Numbered from the stretch's first letter, positions 8,742-18,165 are shown. The stretch is DNA of 64,000 bases from Staphylospora marina (GCF_003856495.1 NZ_CP034118.1:1220001-1284000), one strand, 5' to 3'. Notes: generated by a model from the sequence alone, not told the origin. Numbers and translations: made by a program.

Positions 8742-10025
8742 ATGGAACAACAGCCAGTGACAGCAGGCCGAGCGTCGGAAGAGCGGGAGAATCTGGACGT
8801 ATTGGTGTCCACGCAGATCGTGATCAAACAGGCGCTGGAAAAGCTGGGATATCCCGAAAGCATGTACGAGCTTTTGAAGGAGCCGCTTCGCATGCTCACC
8901 GTCCGCATTCCGGTCCGGATGGACGACGGAACGGTCAAAGTGTTCACCGGGTACCGGGCACAGCACAATGACGCCGTCGGTCCCACCAAAGGAGGGATCC
9001 GGTTCCACCCCGACGTCACGGAATCGGAAGTGAAGGCGTTGTCGATCTGGATGAGCCTGAAAGCGGGGATTGTCGATTTGCCTTACGGCGGAGGCAAGGG
9101 GGGCATCGTCTGCGACCCGCGCAAGATGTCGTTCGGTGAGCTCGAACGCCTGTCACGCGGCTACGTCCGTGCCATCAGCCAAATCGTCGGTCCGGCCAAA
9201 GACATTCCTGCCCCCGACGTTTTCACCAACTCCCAAATCATGGCCTGGATGATGGACGAGTACAGCCGGATTCGCGAGTTCGATTCACCGGGTTTCATCA
9301 CCGGCAAGCCGTTGGTGCTCGGCGGTTCTCGCGGACGTGAAACCGCGACCGCCAAAGGTGTGACCATGATGATCCGTGAAGCCGCGAAGAAGCGCGGCAT
9401 TGACATCCGAGGAGCCCGCGTGGTGGTTCAGGGCTTCGGCAATGCCGGCAGCTTCCTCTCCAAATTCATGCATGATGCCGGCGCCAAGGTGATCGGGATC
9501 TCCGACGCTTATGGGGCACTCTACGATCCGGACGGCCTGGATATCGATTACCTGCTCGAACGCAGGGACTCGTTCGGCACGGTGACCAAGCTGTTCAAAG
9601 ACACCATCACCAACAAGGAACTGCTTGAGCTGGATTGCGACATTCTGGTACCGGCCGCCGTGGAAAACCAGATCACGATCGAAAACGCCCACAACATCAA
9701 GGCGTCGATCGTGGTGGAGGCCGCCAACGGTCCGACCACGCTGGAAGCGACCCGCATTCTTCACGAGCGTGGTGTCCTCTTGGTGCCGGACGTGCTGGCA
9801 AGCGCGGGCGGAGTCACCGTTTCCTATTTCGAATGGGTGCAAAACAACCAAGGTTACTACTGGTCGGAAGAAGAAGTGGAACGGAAATTGGAAGAAATCA
9901 TGGTCAACGCATTTGAAAATGTTTACAACACCGCCCAAACCCGCAAAGTGGACATGCGTCTTGCCGCCTACATGGTGGGAGTGCGCAAGATGGCAGAAGC
10001 ATGCCGCTTCCGCGGATGGGTATAA
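8742..10025 (+). CDS. gudB: Glutamate dehydrogenase (RocG/GudB type)
   Basis: A 427-residue Glu/Leu/Phe/Val dehydrogenase interconverting glutamate and 2-oxoglutarate with NAD. The catalytic region contains [11 protein letters not shown] and the lysine motif PYGGGKGGI; the Rossmann motif is GFGNAGSF, and [16 protein letters not shown] is the typical C-terminal signature. The start at 8742 has GAGGTGG six bases upstream; the frame is open 103 codons further but has no family similarity there. Length matches Bacillus enzymes. Whether it is catabolic RocG or GudB cannot be told from sequence; ypdA next door matches the gudB locus. Confidence 0.93.
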   Translation: MEQQPVTAGRASEERENLDVLVSTQIVIKQALEKLGYPESMYELLKEPLRMLTVRIPVRMDDGTVKVFTGYRAQHNDAVGPTKGGIRFHPDVTESEVKALSIWMSLKAGIVDLPYGGGKGGIVCDPRKMSFGELERLSRGYVRAISQIVGPAKDIPAPDVFTNSQIMAWMMDEYSRIREFDSPGFITGKPLVLGGSRGRETATAKGVTMMIREAAKKRGIDIRGARVVVQGFGNAGSFLSKFMHDAGAKVIGISDAYGALYDPDGLDIDYLLERRDSFGTVTKLFKDTITNKELLELDCDILVPAAVENQITIENAHNIKASIVVEAANGPTTLEATRILHERGVLLVPDVLASAGGVTVSYFEWVQNNQGYYWSEEEVERKLEEIMVNAFENVYNTAQTRKVDMRLAAYMVGVRKMAEACRFRGWV

Positions 10026-10043
10026 GGACAAGCAGAAACGAAC

Positions 10044-10101
10044 GAACACCCGTGAGACGGGGTGTGGGACAAATGCCACGCCCCCGGGTGTTCTTCTTCT
10101 T
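10044..10101 (+). terminator. Two-stem terminator between gudB and ypdA
   Basis: Outer stem GAACACCCG / CGGGTGTTC enclosing GGGGTGTGG / CCACGCCCC, followed by a pyrimidine-rich run ending TTTT. The ypdA ribosome site follows directly, so read-through would allow co-expression. Confidence 0.7.
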
Positions 10102-10121
10102 TTCCGAAGGAGGTGTCGGCC

Positions 10122-11093
10122 ATGCTGGATGTCGTCGTCATCGGAGCAGGCCCTTGCGGCATTGCGGCCGCCATTGAAATGAAACAACAAGGTTTGAACG
10201 TACTGATCATCGAAAAAGGATGCCTGGTGAACTCGATTTACCATTATCCGCTGGCCATGAAGTTTTTCAGCAGCGCCGACAATTTGGAAATCGGGGGAAT
10301 TCCGTTCATCACCGTTCATGACAAACCGACCCGGGCGGAAGCATTGGCCTACTACCGGACCGTGGTGCGCATTCACGAGCTGAAGGTGCACACCTATGAA
10401 AAGGTGACGGATCTTCGCAGACATGAATCGGGATTTCTCATTTTCACCGAATCCAAACACGGAATCAGGCAGTACGAAGCGAAACATGTCATCTTGGCAA
10501 CGGGCTATTACGATCAACCTCACATGATGGGCGTTCCCGGAGAAGAATTGCCGCATGTCCATCACTATTTCCGGGACGCGCATCCGTATGCGGATCAAAA
10601 GGTGGCGGTGATCGGCGGACGGAATTCCGCGATCGATGCGGCGCTGGAGTGTTATCAGGTGGGAGCCGACGTGACCATGATCTATCGGAAGGCCGAGTTT
10701 CATGAAAGCGTCAAGGCTTGGGTTCGTCCGGTGATCGAAAATGCCATCAAACATGGACGGATCCGCATGCATTGGGAATCGGAAGTGGAGGAAATCAAGC
10801 CCGGCAAAGTGGTGATCAGGAAGCGGGGACAGGTGATGGAAGTGCCTGCGGACGTGGTGTTTGCCATGACCGGGTACCGTCCGGATCTGACACTTCTGCG
10901 CAAAGCGGGAGCCGTTCTGGACGAAAAGACGGGAACGCCGGTGCTGACATCCCATATGGAAACCACCGTTCCCGGGCTGTATTTGGCCGGTGTGGTGGCC
11001 ACCGGTGCCGACGCGACGAAAATCTTCATTGAAAACGGTCGATATCATGGTCAACTGATTGCCCGTGACATCGTGGAAAAACAGCGGGTGTGA
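10122..11093 (+). CDS. ypdA: Bacillithiol disulfide reductase YpdA (FAD/NAD(P)H)
   Basis: A 323-residue flavoprotein with an FAD Rossmann motif at the very start (VIGAGPCGIAAAIE) and a second dinucleotide motif VIGGRNSAIDAALE near residue 165; the cysteine in GAGPCG is characteristic of YpdA. It lacks the CxxC of thioredoxin reductase, which separates it from TrxB. YpdA reduces bacillithiol disulfide, keeping the thiol pool reduced. AAGGAGGTG is seven bases before the ATG. It follows gudB as in B. subtilis and supports a bacillithiol role for the nearby deacetylase. Confidence 0.9.
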   Translation: MLDVVVIGAGPCGIAAAIEMKQQGLNVLIIEKGCLVNSIYHYPLAMKFFSSADNLEIGGIPFITVHDKPTRAEALAYYRTVVRIHELKVHTYEKVTDLRRHESGFLIFTESKHGIRQYEAKHVILATGYYDQPHMMGVPGEELPHVHHYFRDAHPYADQKVAVIGGRNSAIDAALECYQVGADVTMIYRKAEFHESVKAWVRPVIENAIKHGRIRMHWESEVEEIKPGKVVIRKRGQVMEVPADVVFAMTGYRPDLTLLRKAGAVLDEKTGTPVLTSHMETTVPGLYLAGVVATGADATKIFIENGRYHGQLIARDIVEKQRV

Positions 11094-11101
11094 CCGAAGA
11101 A

Positions 11102-11136
11102 ACAAAAACCGGAGAGGCCGATGCGGCCCTCTCCGG
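11102..11136 (-). terminator. Terminator of the purine permease gene
   Basis: Minus-strand stem CCGGAGAGGGCCG / CGGCCTCTCCGG (one bulge) followed by TTTTTG. Confidence 0.8.
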
Positions 11137-11157
11137 GGATTGAAGATTGCGCCCATG

Positions 11158-11183
11158 AGGACAGGTCACTGTCCTTTTTTTTG
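11158..11183 (+). terminator. Terminator after ypdA
   Basis: Stem AGGACAG / CTGTCCT with a 4-base loop and a run of T. Confidence 0.8.
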
Positions 11184-11190
11184 TCCTCCT

Positions 11191-12468
11191 TCATGCATGC
11201 AGCGCCAGTTGAAACAAAAACAACGCGGAAATGACAAAAAACGCGGGCCGGACTTCCTTTCTCCTGCCGGCTGCGGTTTTGAACAGGGCATGGGCGATGA
11301 AACCGAAGGCGATTCCGTCGGGAATGCTGAACGTGAACGGAATGAAGGACAGGGTGATGAACGCGGGAATTCCTTCCGTCAGGTCCGAAAAGGGGATGGA
11401 CTGTACTTCCCGGATCATCAGACCGCCGACCGTGATCAGCACGGCGGCGACCGCACTGTCGGGGATCCAGCCGATCCAGGGAAGAAGCGGGATGGTGGCC
11501 AGATAAAGGATGCCGGTGACGACGGCGGTCAGTCCGGTACGCCCTCCGGCGGCAATGCCGGCCGCGCTTTCCAGCGAACAGACCGTCGGGCTCGTGCCGG
11601 CCAGTCCCGAAAGAGATGCGGTCAAGGAAACCGCCTGAAAGGAAGGGCGGAATTTCCGCTTGTCCTCCAACAGTCCCTGAAGCAGTCCCACGTTTTCCAG
11701 AATGACGACCATGCTCAGGATCAGAGTGGCTCCCCAGAATGTGATCCGGCCGATTTCAAAGTCGGCCGCTCCGAACACGGACAGCCATTCTTTCAGCGAA
11801 AACGGGGAACCGTCCGATGCCGTTTCCGGTTGATGCCCCGTTCCGATGGCCAACGCGGTGGTCGCCAGCATCCCCGCCAGAAAACTGCCGGGCACTTTTT
11901 TTGCGTGCAGGATCACGATCAGCGCCAAACCGAACAAGGTCCACAATGCTTCGGATCGCCCGAGATCGCCGATGCCCACGACGGTTTGATCACTGGAAGT
12001 GATCAGGCCGCCTTTTTGCAGACCGATAAAGGTGATCAACATCCCGATTCCGGCAGTGATGCTTTTCTTGAGCGATTCCGGAATGGCGTCCGCAATCAGG
12101 TCGGCCAGTTTGGTGGAAGCGGCCAGCAGGGAAACGGCGCCGGACACGACGACCACTCCCAGGGCCGCTTGCCAGGAAAGACCCATTTCCTGGACAAAGG
12201 TATATGAGAAAAGAGCGTTGATTCCCATCCCCGGGATCAGTATGATCGGGGCGTTGGCCCACAGACCGGTCAACAAACTTCCCAGGAAAGAGACCAGTAC
12301 CGTGGCGAGCAAGGCGGCTCCCGGAGGAATGCCGCTGTCGGCAATCATTCGACTGTTGATCGCGATGATGTATACGGTCGTGAAATAGACGGTCAGACCT
12401 GCCAAGCATTCCCTCTTCACGGAAGTGGAATGCTCACGGATGGCAAACAAGCGTTTCGGATGTTTCAA
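11191..12468 (-). CDS. NCS2-family (AzgA/PbuG-like) purine permease
   Basis: A 425-residue transporter with about a dozen hydrophobic segments. The N-terminal half shows the AzgA-type GMGINALFSYTFV motif and the second half GTSPTVCSLESAAGIAAGGRTG. Members carry adenine, guanine or hypoxanthine with protons; which base cannot be read from sequence. The TTG start at 12468 has GAAGGA nine bases upstream and puts the conserved REHSTSVKRE segment at the usual distance; a GTG at 12504 is the alternative. Convergent with ypdA, with two terminators between. Confidence 0.88.
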   Translation of the reverse strand: MKHPKRLFAIREHSTSVKRECLAGLTVYFTTVYIIAINSRMIADSGIPPGAALLATVLVSFLGSLLTGLWANAPIILIPGMGINALFSYTFVQEMGLSWQAALGVVVVSGAVSLLAASTKLADLIADAIPESLKKSITAGIGMLITFIGLQKGGLITSSDQTVVGIGDLGRSEALWTLFGLALIVILHAKKVPGSFLAGMLATTALAIGTGHQPETASDGSPFSLKEWLSVFGAADFEIGRITFWGATLILSMVVILENVGLLQGLLEDKRKFRPSFQAVSLTASLSGLAGTSPTVCSLESAAGIAAGGRTGLTAVVTGILYLATIPLLPWIGWIPDSAVAAVLITVGGLMIREVQSIPFSDLTEGIPAFITLSFIPFTFSIPDGIAFGFIAHALFKTAAGRRKEVRPAFFVISALFLFQLALHA

Positions 12469-12566
12469 CGGCGATGTTCCTTCAAGTTGGAACCCTCCAC
12501 CCACCCTCGCCTTGAAAGCGCAGAACCATCATAAAACGGCGGAACCGAATTCGTCAAGAATGCGGG

Positions 12567-13535
12567 TCACATGTCAAACCATGAGCGCAGAACTTCGGGA
12601 TCCCGCGTGACATTGAGGGCAAGCATGAGCTTGATCCGGGCTTTTTGACCGTTGATTCCGTTGGAGAAGATGACACCCGTCTCGCGAAGGTGACGTCCTC
12701 CGCCTTCATATCCGTAGGTATCCTGCACGAACCCGTTGTAGCACCTGGATACCATGACAACCGGAATTCCCTTGTCAATGGCGGTGCGAATCGCGGGCAA
12801 CATGGCCGGAGGGAGATTTCCCTGTCCGAGGCCCTCGATGACCAACCCGTCCACGCCCGAGCGGACCGCCCATTCGATCAGGGAACCGTCCATGCCGGCG
12901 GCAGTTTTGACGAGTGCCACGTTGGCACGGGGCATTTCGAGAGGGAATGGGCGGTCCCGGGTCACTTCCCGGTAGAAGATGATGTCTTTTTTGGTGATCA
13001 GTCCGAGCGGGCCCAGCCCGGGAGATTGGAAAGTGGCCACGTTGCTGGTATGCGTTTTGGTGACGGTTTTGGCTTGATGGACCTCATCGTTGAAGACGAC
13101 CAACGTTCCCTTGCCCCGGGCCTGATCATGGGCGGCCGTCCGAACGGCGTTGACAAGATTGTAAGGGCCGTCCGAGCCCAGTTCATTTTGGCTGCGCATG
13201 GCTCCGGTCACCACCACGGGCTTTTCACTGTCGATGACAAGATCGAGAAAATACGCCGTTTCCTCCAGCGTATCGGTTCCGTGGGTGATCACCACACCGT
13301 CCATGCCAAGGTCCAATTGTCGTTTCACTTCCACGGCGATGGCATGCATGTCCCCCGGAGTGATGTGCGGACTGGGTTTGTTGAACAGGTGCTCCATCCG
13401 GGTGTCGGCATATCTTTTCAAGAGGGGCAGCGTTTCCTGCAGGGCGGAGGGGTCCCGCGGGAGCACTCCGCGGTTTTCTCCTTCCGCCATGGCGATGGTA
13501 CCGCCGGTGGTGAGAACAATGATGCGTTTGGTCAT
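12567..13535 (-). CDS. ansA: L-asparaginase
   Basis: A 322-residue amidohydrolase converting asparagine to aspartate and ammonia. The first catalytic threonine is in TTGGTIAMAE, the second in ITHGTDTLEETA, and a lysine follows in the TGAMRS and NDEVHQAKTVTKTHT region. No signal peptide, so a cytoplasmic enzyme. The start MTKRIIVLTTGG fits the family, but its ribosome site is poor; the GTG at 13568 after AAAGG is a possible earlier start. Stands alone on the minus strand. Confidence 0.9.
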   Translation of the reverse strand: MTKRIIVLTTGGTIAMAEGENRGVLPRDPSALQETLPLLKRYADTRMEHLFNKPSPHITPGDMHAIAVEVKRQLDLGMDGVVITHGTDTLEETAYFLDLVIDSEKPVVVTGAMRSQNELGSDGPYNLVNAVRTAAHDQARGKGTLVVFNDEVHQAKTVTKTHTSNVATFQSPGLGPLGLITKKDIIFYREVTRDRPFPLEMPRANVALVKTAAGMDGSLIEWAVRSGVDGLVIEGLGQGNLPPAMLPAIRTAIDKGIPVVMVSRCYNGFVQDTYGYEGGGRHLRETGVIFSNGINGQKARIKLMLALNVTRDPEVLRSWFDM

Positions 13536-13668
13536 GGCTGCCGCGCCGCTCTGTCCGGCGCTTTCCACCTTTCGTTTTGCATTTTTCCGGCAAGCGATCA
13601 TTCAACGTTTATCGTATGGAACGCGTTCGCCGGTGTCAATAATACATGACACAGAGCCAAGGGCGGTG

Positions 13669-13836
13669 ATGCGGATGGAAAAGGTGGAAAAACACTTGTT
13701 CACGATCCGGTGCAACCGATGCGGTGAACGGTACACGCTGAAAGGAAGAATCAAGAAAGGAAAAGTGGAAACCGGATTGAAAAGATGCCTGTGCGACAAC
13801 GAAAATGACTTCGAGATTCACAGAAAGGAACCGTGA
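13669..13836 (+). CDS. Small cysteine-rich, probably zinc-binding protein
   Basis: A 55-residue basic protein beginning MRMEKVEKHLFTIRC. Cysteines in CNRCGE and, 21 residues later, RCLC could form a zinc ribbon. No family recognised. The GGGCGGTG before the ATG pair at 13669/13675 is a modest ribosome site. It sits about 100 bases upstream of ypeB, where many bacilli have sleB, and may be co-transcribed with ypeB. Coding status is inferred from composition and the open frame up to 13836; homologues would confirm it. Confidence 0.6.
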   Translation: MRMEKVEKHLFTIRCNRCGERYTLKGRIKKGKVETGLKRCLCDNENDFEIHRKEP

Positions 13837-13935
13837 GCAGTACGTCCCGCGGGGAACGTGCTGCTTTTCTGTTGCATAGTTTGCCCGTTTCGAACCAACA
13901 ATACCGGAAAATGGAGAATACGGGAGGCAGGCATC

Positions 13936-15309
13936 GTGAAATTCACAAACGAAAAAACAAGAGGATCGTACCAACGGTTGGCGGCCGTGTTGTTTCCGGT
14001 CGTTCTGGTCCTGCTGGTGGGATCCACCGTTTGGGCATACAGGGAATACCAGATGAGAAACGCCTTGACTCTCCGTGCCGAGAACCAATACCAGCGAGCG
14101 TTTTACGAGCTGAATGACCATCTGGGCAAATTGAGGGAAGAACTGGGAAAGACGTTGGCCGTCAATTCAAAAAGGCAACTTTCCTCATCCCTGGCGGCGG
14201 TTTGGCGATTGGCCTATTCGGCCAGGGAAGACATCGGCCAGCTGCCGATCGCCCATACCACGTTCGATCGGGCCGAAGAATTTTTGGGCAAGGTCGGACA
14301 ATTTTCATGGGTCATGAGCATCAGGGACGGAAAAGATCCGCTTTCCGACAAAGAGTGGCGCACGCTGAAAGCTCTGTATGATCAGGCCGGACAGATCCAC
14401 GGAGACCTTCAGGTTTTGCAGGCCAAACTCAACGGTCAGGGGCTTCGCTGGACGGATGCGGAAGCGGCCGTGGCATCGGGAGACGAAAACATGAATCATA
14501 CCATTGCCGACGGCCTTCGCCGCGTGAATCAAAAGGTGGAAGATTTTCAGGACGTGGACTGGGGCCCCACCGTCAACAACATGGAAGTGAGAAAACGCGC
14601 GAGGGACCGCATGCTCAAAGAGCGCAAAATCACTCCCGGGGAAGCGAAAAAACGTGTCGCCGATTTTCTGGACCGCAAAAGCACGGCCGACATGAAGGTC
14701 AGCATCAGCAAGAAAGGGGACGTGCAAACCTATACGGTGGTCACGCCGGCCGGCAGCGGAAACGAAGTTTCGATCGATCTCACGGTCAGAGGCGGTCACA
14801 TTTTGTACATGACCTATGACCGACCGGTGACACGTCGAAATCTGGATACCGATTCCGCGCTTCTCAAGGCGGAAAAGTTCCTGGAGAGCAAAGGCATTCG
14901 CAACATGGAAGCCACTTCCTGGAATGAGACGGGAAACATCGCCATTTTCACCTTTGTACGGAAATGGGGCGACATCTGGATCTATCCGGAAGCCGCGGCG
15001 GTGAAGGTGGCTCTGGACAACGGGGAAATCATGGGGTTCCAGGGAGATGAAATGGTGTTCAACAAGGTGGGGACTCTGAAAGAGAACGCCCGCCTGACGG
15101 AAGCGCAAGCCCGAAAACAGGTGAGTCCCCGGTTGAAGATCATCAAAAGCAATCGCGCGGTGATTTACAATCCGGAAGGATTTGCGGTATCCTGTTACGA
15201 ATTTTTGGGTAGTCTGGATTCCGAGCAATACCGGGTGTTCATCAATGTCGATACAGGTAAAGAAGAGTATGTGGAAAGAATAGAAAAAGCGGACGGTGAT
15301 CGTATTTAA
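13936..15309 (+). CDS. ypeB: Germination protein YpeB
   Basis: A 457-residue protein anchored by one N-terminal membrane helix (residues about 15-33, LAAVLFPVVLVLLVGSTVWA), followed by a helical region and C-terminal repeated PepSY-like domains (LLKAEKFLESKGI, then LTEAQARKQVSPRL). In Bacillus YpeB localises and stabilises the cortex-lytic enzyme SleB in spores. GTG start at 13936 with GGGAGG eight bases before it. SleB is normally encoded directly upstream but is not here; the preceding gene is the small cysteine-rich protein. A strong terminator follows. Confidence 0.9.
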   Translation: MKFTNEKTRGSYQRLAAVLFPVVLVLLVGSTVWAYREYQMRNALTLRAENQYQRAFYELNDHLGKLREELGKTLAVNSKRQLSSSLAAVWRLAYSAREDIGQLPIAHTTFDRAEEFLGKVGQFSWVMSIRDGKDPLSDKEWRTLKALYDQAGQIHGDLQVLQAKLNGQGLRWTDAEAAVASGDENMNHTIADGLRRVNQKVEDFQDVDWGPTVNNMEVRKRARDRMLKERKITPGEAKKRVADFLDRKSTADMKVSISKKGDVQTYTVVTPAGSGNEVSIDLTVRGGHILYMTYDRPVTRRNLDTDSALLKAEKFLESKGIRNMEATSWNETGNIAIFTFVRKWGDIWIYPEAAAVKVALDNGEIMGFQGDEMVFNKVGTLKENARLTEAQARKQVSPRLKIIKSNRAVIYNPEGFAVSCYEFLGSLDSEQYRVFINVDTGKEEYVERIEKADGDRI

Positions 15310-15314
15310 TATTT

Positions 15315-15357
15315 TTAAATGAGCCGATATAATACAATCGGCTCATTTAATTGTTTT
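15315..15357 (+). terminator. Terminator after ypeB
   Basis: Stem TTAAATGAGCCGAT / ATCGGCTCATTTAA with an 8-base loop, then TTGTTTT. Confidence 0.85.
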
Positions 15358-15528
15358 CATTGCATGTATTACGAAATTATGCTATTCTTTAAACAGGTTT
15401 CCCTTTGCGTTTCGCTCCGGAAACCGAAAAAGAGAATACATAGACGGATGCAGGCTGATGTGCAGACGAGTCGGATTTTTTCGGGGATGGACCTTGCGAC
15501 GATGCGAATCGCATAAAGTAGATTCAAT

Positions 15529-15549
15529 CGAGCAGGCGCAGCCTGCTCG
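15529..15549 (+). other. Perfect 9-bp hairpin upstream of cmk
   Basis: CGAGCAGGC / GCCTGCTCG with a 3-base loop, followed by TAGTCTTTTC. It could be a weak terminator or a feature of the cmk leader. The 240 bases between the ypeB terminator and cmk otherwise show nothing convincing; a 65-codon open frame at 15319-15516 lacks a ribosome site and overlaps the terminator. Confidence 0.5.
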
Positions 15550-15590
15550 TAGTCTTTTCATCCCGGGTGAGTTGGAGGCTTTCGGACAAG

Positions 15591-16259
15591 ATGAGACGTT
15601 TTGCTGTTGCGATTGACGGACCGGCGGGAGCCGGCAAAAGCACCGTGGCCCGAAAAGTGGCGGATCGGTTGGGGATCACGTACGTGGATACGGGAGCGAT
15701 GTACAGGGCGTTGGCTTGGAAGGCGCTCTCTGAGAACATGGATACGGACAATGAGGAAGACATCACGCATTTGGCCGAAGGAATCCGTTTTTCTCTCGAC
15801 CCGAACGGAATCCGTGTCAACGGAATCCCGCTGTCTGATGAGATCCGGACCCCCGAGGTCTCGAACGAGGCATCGAAAATCGCGAAAATGCCCGGGGTTC
15901 GCCGGATTCTGGTCAACAAGCAGCAGGAGATTGCCGCCACCCAACATGTGGTCATGGACGGACGTGACATCGGGACCCATGTATTGCCGGATGCCGATGT
16001 GAAAATTTTTCTGACCGCTTCCATCGACGAACGGGCTCGTCGACGTTTCGAGGAGCTGACAGCCAAGGGACTTTCTCCTGACTTCGACAGGATTCGGGAG
16101 GAAATCCGACGCCGGGATGAAAATGACCGGACCAGAGTTCATTCGCCGCTGCGGCAGGCGGAAGATGCGATCCGGATTGACACGACCGGTCGGTCGGTGG
16201 ATGAAGTCGTGGAGACGATCCTCCGGCTTTGCCGTAACAAAATGGGCGGTGAGGAGTAA
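15591..16259 (+). CDS. cmk: Cytidylate kinase
   Basis: A 222-residue P-loop kinase phosphorylating CMP and dCMP. Walker A is DGPAGAGKSTVA at the N-terminus, followed by YVDTGAMYRALA, the CMP-binding DGRDIGTHVLP, and a lid region EEIRRRDENDRTR. The ATG at 15591 fits the family start; GGAGG is twelve bases upstream, rather far, so the GTG at 15567 is conceivable. First gene of a cmk-plsC-S1-protein run as in many Bacillales; plsC starts three bases after the stop. Confidence 0.95.
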   Translation: MRRFAVAIDGPAGAGKSTVARKVADRLGITYVDTGAMYRALAWKALSENMDTDNEEDITHLAEGIRFSLDPNGIRVNGIPLSDEIRTPEVSNEASKIAKMPGVRRILVNKQQEIAATQHVVMDGRDIGTHVLPDADVKIFLTASIDERARRRFEELTAKGLSPDFDRIREEIRRRDENDRTRVHSPLRQAEDAIRIDTTGRSVDEVVETILRLCRNKMGGEE

Positions 16260-16262
16260 GAT

Positions 16263-16850
16263 ATGTTATATGCTTTGGCTCGCAAACTCGTAAGAGGCTT
16301 TTTCAGGCTGTTCTTTCGGCTCCGAGTGGAAGGGGTCGAGCATATTCCCGAAGAAGGGTCCGCCATCATCTGTTGCAATCACATCAGCAATATCGATCCG
16401 CCGTTGGTGGGATGTTCGATTCCGCGGAAAGTGCATTTCATGGCCAAGGAAGAGTTGTTCCGGATTCCTTTGCTGAAATCGTTGATCCGGGCTCTCGGCG
16501 CGTTCCCCGTGAGGCGGGGAGCGGGGGATCGGCAGGCTTTGAAACATTCCATCCAACTTCTCGGCGAAGGAAAATTGCTGGTGATATTTCCGGAAGGCAC
16601 CCGGGTGAAAGACGGCCGGGAAAGCAAGGTTCATTCCGGGGCGGCTTACATTGCCCTCAAGGCAAACGCACCCATCGTACCGGCAGCCATCGTCGGCCCC
16701 ATCAAAATGTTCAGGCCGCTTCGAGTCGTCTTCGGTCCTCCGGTGCATCCTTCCCTATACGCCGACAAGAAAATCAACACGCAAACAGCCGCGGAAATGA
16801 TTGAAGCGGTCATGGCGGAAATCAGACGCATCCGGCGCGAACACGGGTAA
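16263..16850 (+). CDS. plsC: 1-acyl-sn-glycerol-3-phosphate acyltransferase
   Basis: A 195-residue membrane-associated acyltransferase making phosphatidic acid from lysophosphatidate. The catalytic HX4D motif is NHISNIDP, then a GAFPVRRG segment and the substrate motif FPEGTR. Hydrophobic N-terminus for membrane association. It starts three bases after cmk and is clearly in the same transcript. With plsY 3.4 kb downstream the window holds two steps of phospholipid synthesis. Confidence 0.93.
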   Translation: MLYALARKLVRGFFRLFFRLRVEGVEHIPEEGSAIICCNHISNIDPPLVGCSIPRKVHFMAKEELFRIPLLKSLIRALGAFPVRRGAGDRQALKHSIQLLGEGKLLVIFPEGTRVKDGRESKVHSGAAYIALKANAPIVPAAIVGPIKMFRPLRVVFGPPVHPSLYADKKINTQTAAEMIEAVMAEIRRIRREHG

Positions 16851-16959
16851 CCGGATCAGGCCGGAAACAGGCGTCCGGCGCCTATTTCCTCTTGATCTTT
16901 CCCATAAAAAACCAGGTGAAATGGCCCTTGTGCAACCAACTGGAGGAGGTTTTCCTGTT

Positions 16960-18114
16960 ATGGCAGAAGAGATGAAAACTGAACTGACCGAAATGGAATC
17001 CCTGAACGTCGGCGACGTTCTGAAAGGGAAAGTGGTCAAAGTGGAAACCAATCAGGCTTTGGTGGATGTGGGTTACAAATACGAAGCCATTCTCCCCATC
17101 TCCGAGCTGTCCGCCCTGCACGTGGCACAAATGTCCGATGAACTGTCCGTCGGCGATGAGCTGGAAGTGAAAGTGATCCGCATTCGCGAGGACGAAGACA
17201 AAGTGATCGTCTCCAAAAAAGCCGTTGATGCCGAGCGCGCCTGGGCTGAATTGAAACAAAAGTTTGAATCCGGGGAGACCCTGACCGCGACGGTTGCCGA
17301 CGTGGTCAAGGGCGGACTCGTTGTCAACGTGGGCGTTCGCGGATTCATCCCGGCTTCCATGGTGGAGCGTCAATTTGTGGAGGATTTCAGCGATTACAAA
17401 GGTCGTGAGCTCACCCTCAAGGTGGTGGAACTCGACCCCGAGAAAAACAAGTTGATCCTGTCCCGCAAAGCCGTTCTGGAAGAAGAGGCTCAAAAGAAGA
17501 AGAAAGAAGTGCTCGAATCTCTTGAAGCCGGTCAGATTCTCGAAGGAACGGTTCAACGGCTCACCGATTTCGGAGCATTCGTGGACATCGGCGGAGTGGA
17601 CGGTCTCGTTCACGTTTCCGAGTTGGCTTGGCATCGCGTCGAGCATCCGAAAGATGTGTTGAATGAGGGAGACGTCGTCAAGGTCAAAGTCCTGAAAGTG
17701 GATCCCGAAAACGAACGGATCAGCCTCAGCATCAAGGAAACCCAGGAAGGTCCGTGGGAGCAGGTGGCCCGCAAAATCAAGGCGGGCGATGTGGTGACCG
17801 GTACCGTCAAACGCCTGGTTTCCTTCGGGGCATTCGTGGAAGTGCATCCGGGCGTGGAAGGTCTGGTTCACGTGTCGCAAATCGCGCGGCATCATGTGGA
17901 GACCCCGGCTGACGAGCTGACGGAAGGTCAGGAAGTGCAGGTCAAGGTTCTTGAGATGAAACCGGAACAAAAACGGATCAGCCTCAGCATCAAAGAAGTG
18001 GAAAAACCGGAAGCGCGCAAGGAGAAAGAGGAGAACACCTCTTCCGAATACACCACCGGAGGACTCAATGTGACCTTGGGTGACATGTATCCGGAACTGC
18101 GCAACCTGAAATAA
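16960..18114 (+). CDS. ypfD: S1-domain RNA-binding protein (YpfD, ribosomal protein S1 homologue)
   Basis: A 384-residue protein with four S1 repeats: (1) GDVLKGKVVKVETNQALVDV near residue 15, (2) the GETLTATVADVVKGGLVVNV segment, (3) GTVQRLTDFGAFVDIGGVDG and (4) GTVKRLVSFGAFVEVHPGVEG, each ending in a VHVSE/Q or SMVE-like strand. The last repeat is followed by a charged tail. In low-GC Gram-positives this short S1 homologue replaces the six-repeat proteobacterial S1 and is less tightly ribosome-bound. GGAGGAGGT lies ten bases before the ATG at 16960. Confidence 0.93.
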   Translation: MAEEMKTELTEMESLNVGDVLKGKVVKVETNQALVDVGYKYEAILPISELSALHVAQMSDELSVGDELEVKVIRIREDEDKVIVSKKAVDAERAWAELKQKFESGETLTATVADVVKGGLVVNVGVRGFIPASMVERQFVEDFSDYKGRELTLKVVELDPEKNKLILSRKAVLEEEAQKKKKEVLESLEAGQILEGTVQRLTDFGAFVDIGGVDGLVHVSELAWHRVEHPKDVLNEGDVVKVKVLKVDPENERISLSIKETQEGPWEQVARKIKAGDVVTGTVKRLVSFGAFVEVHPGVEGLVHVSQIARHHVETPADELTEGQEVQVKVLEMKPEQKRISLSIKEVEKPEARKEKEENTSSEYTTGGLNVTLGDMYPELRNLK

Positions 18115-18129
18115 AACGCCTTTCCCGGA

Positions 18130-18165
18130 AACGGCCGCTGACGATCACCGTCGGCGGCCGTTTTT
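18130..18165 (+). terminator. Terminator of the cmk-plsC-ypfD unit
   Basis: Stem AACGGCCGC / GCGGCCGTT with an inner GACG/CGTC pair and a run of T. Confidence 0.9.

Noticed and set aside
9285..11156. A 623-codon minus-strand frame
   Set aside because: Antisense to glutamate dehydrogenase and ypdA, rich in His/Arg/Phe as typical of shadow frames in high-GC DNA.
15319..15516. A 65-codon frame between ypeB and cmk
   Set aside because: Starts inside the ypeB terminator, lacks a ribosome site and has no recognisable protein character.
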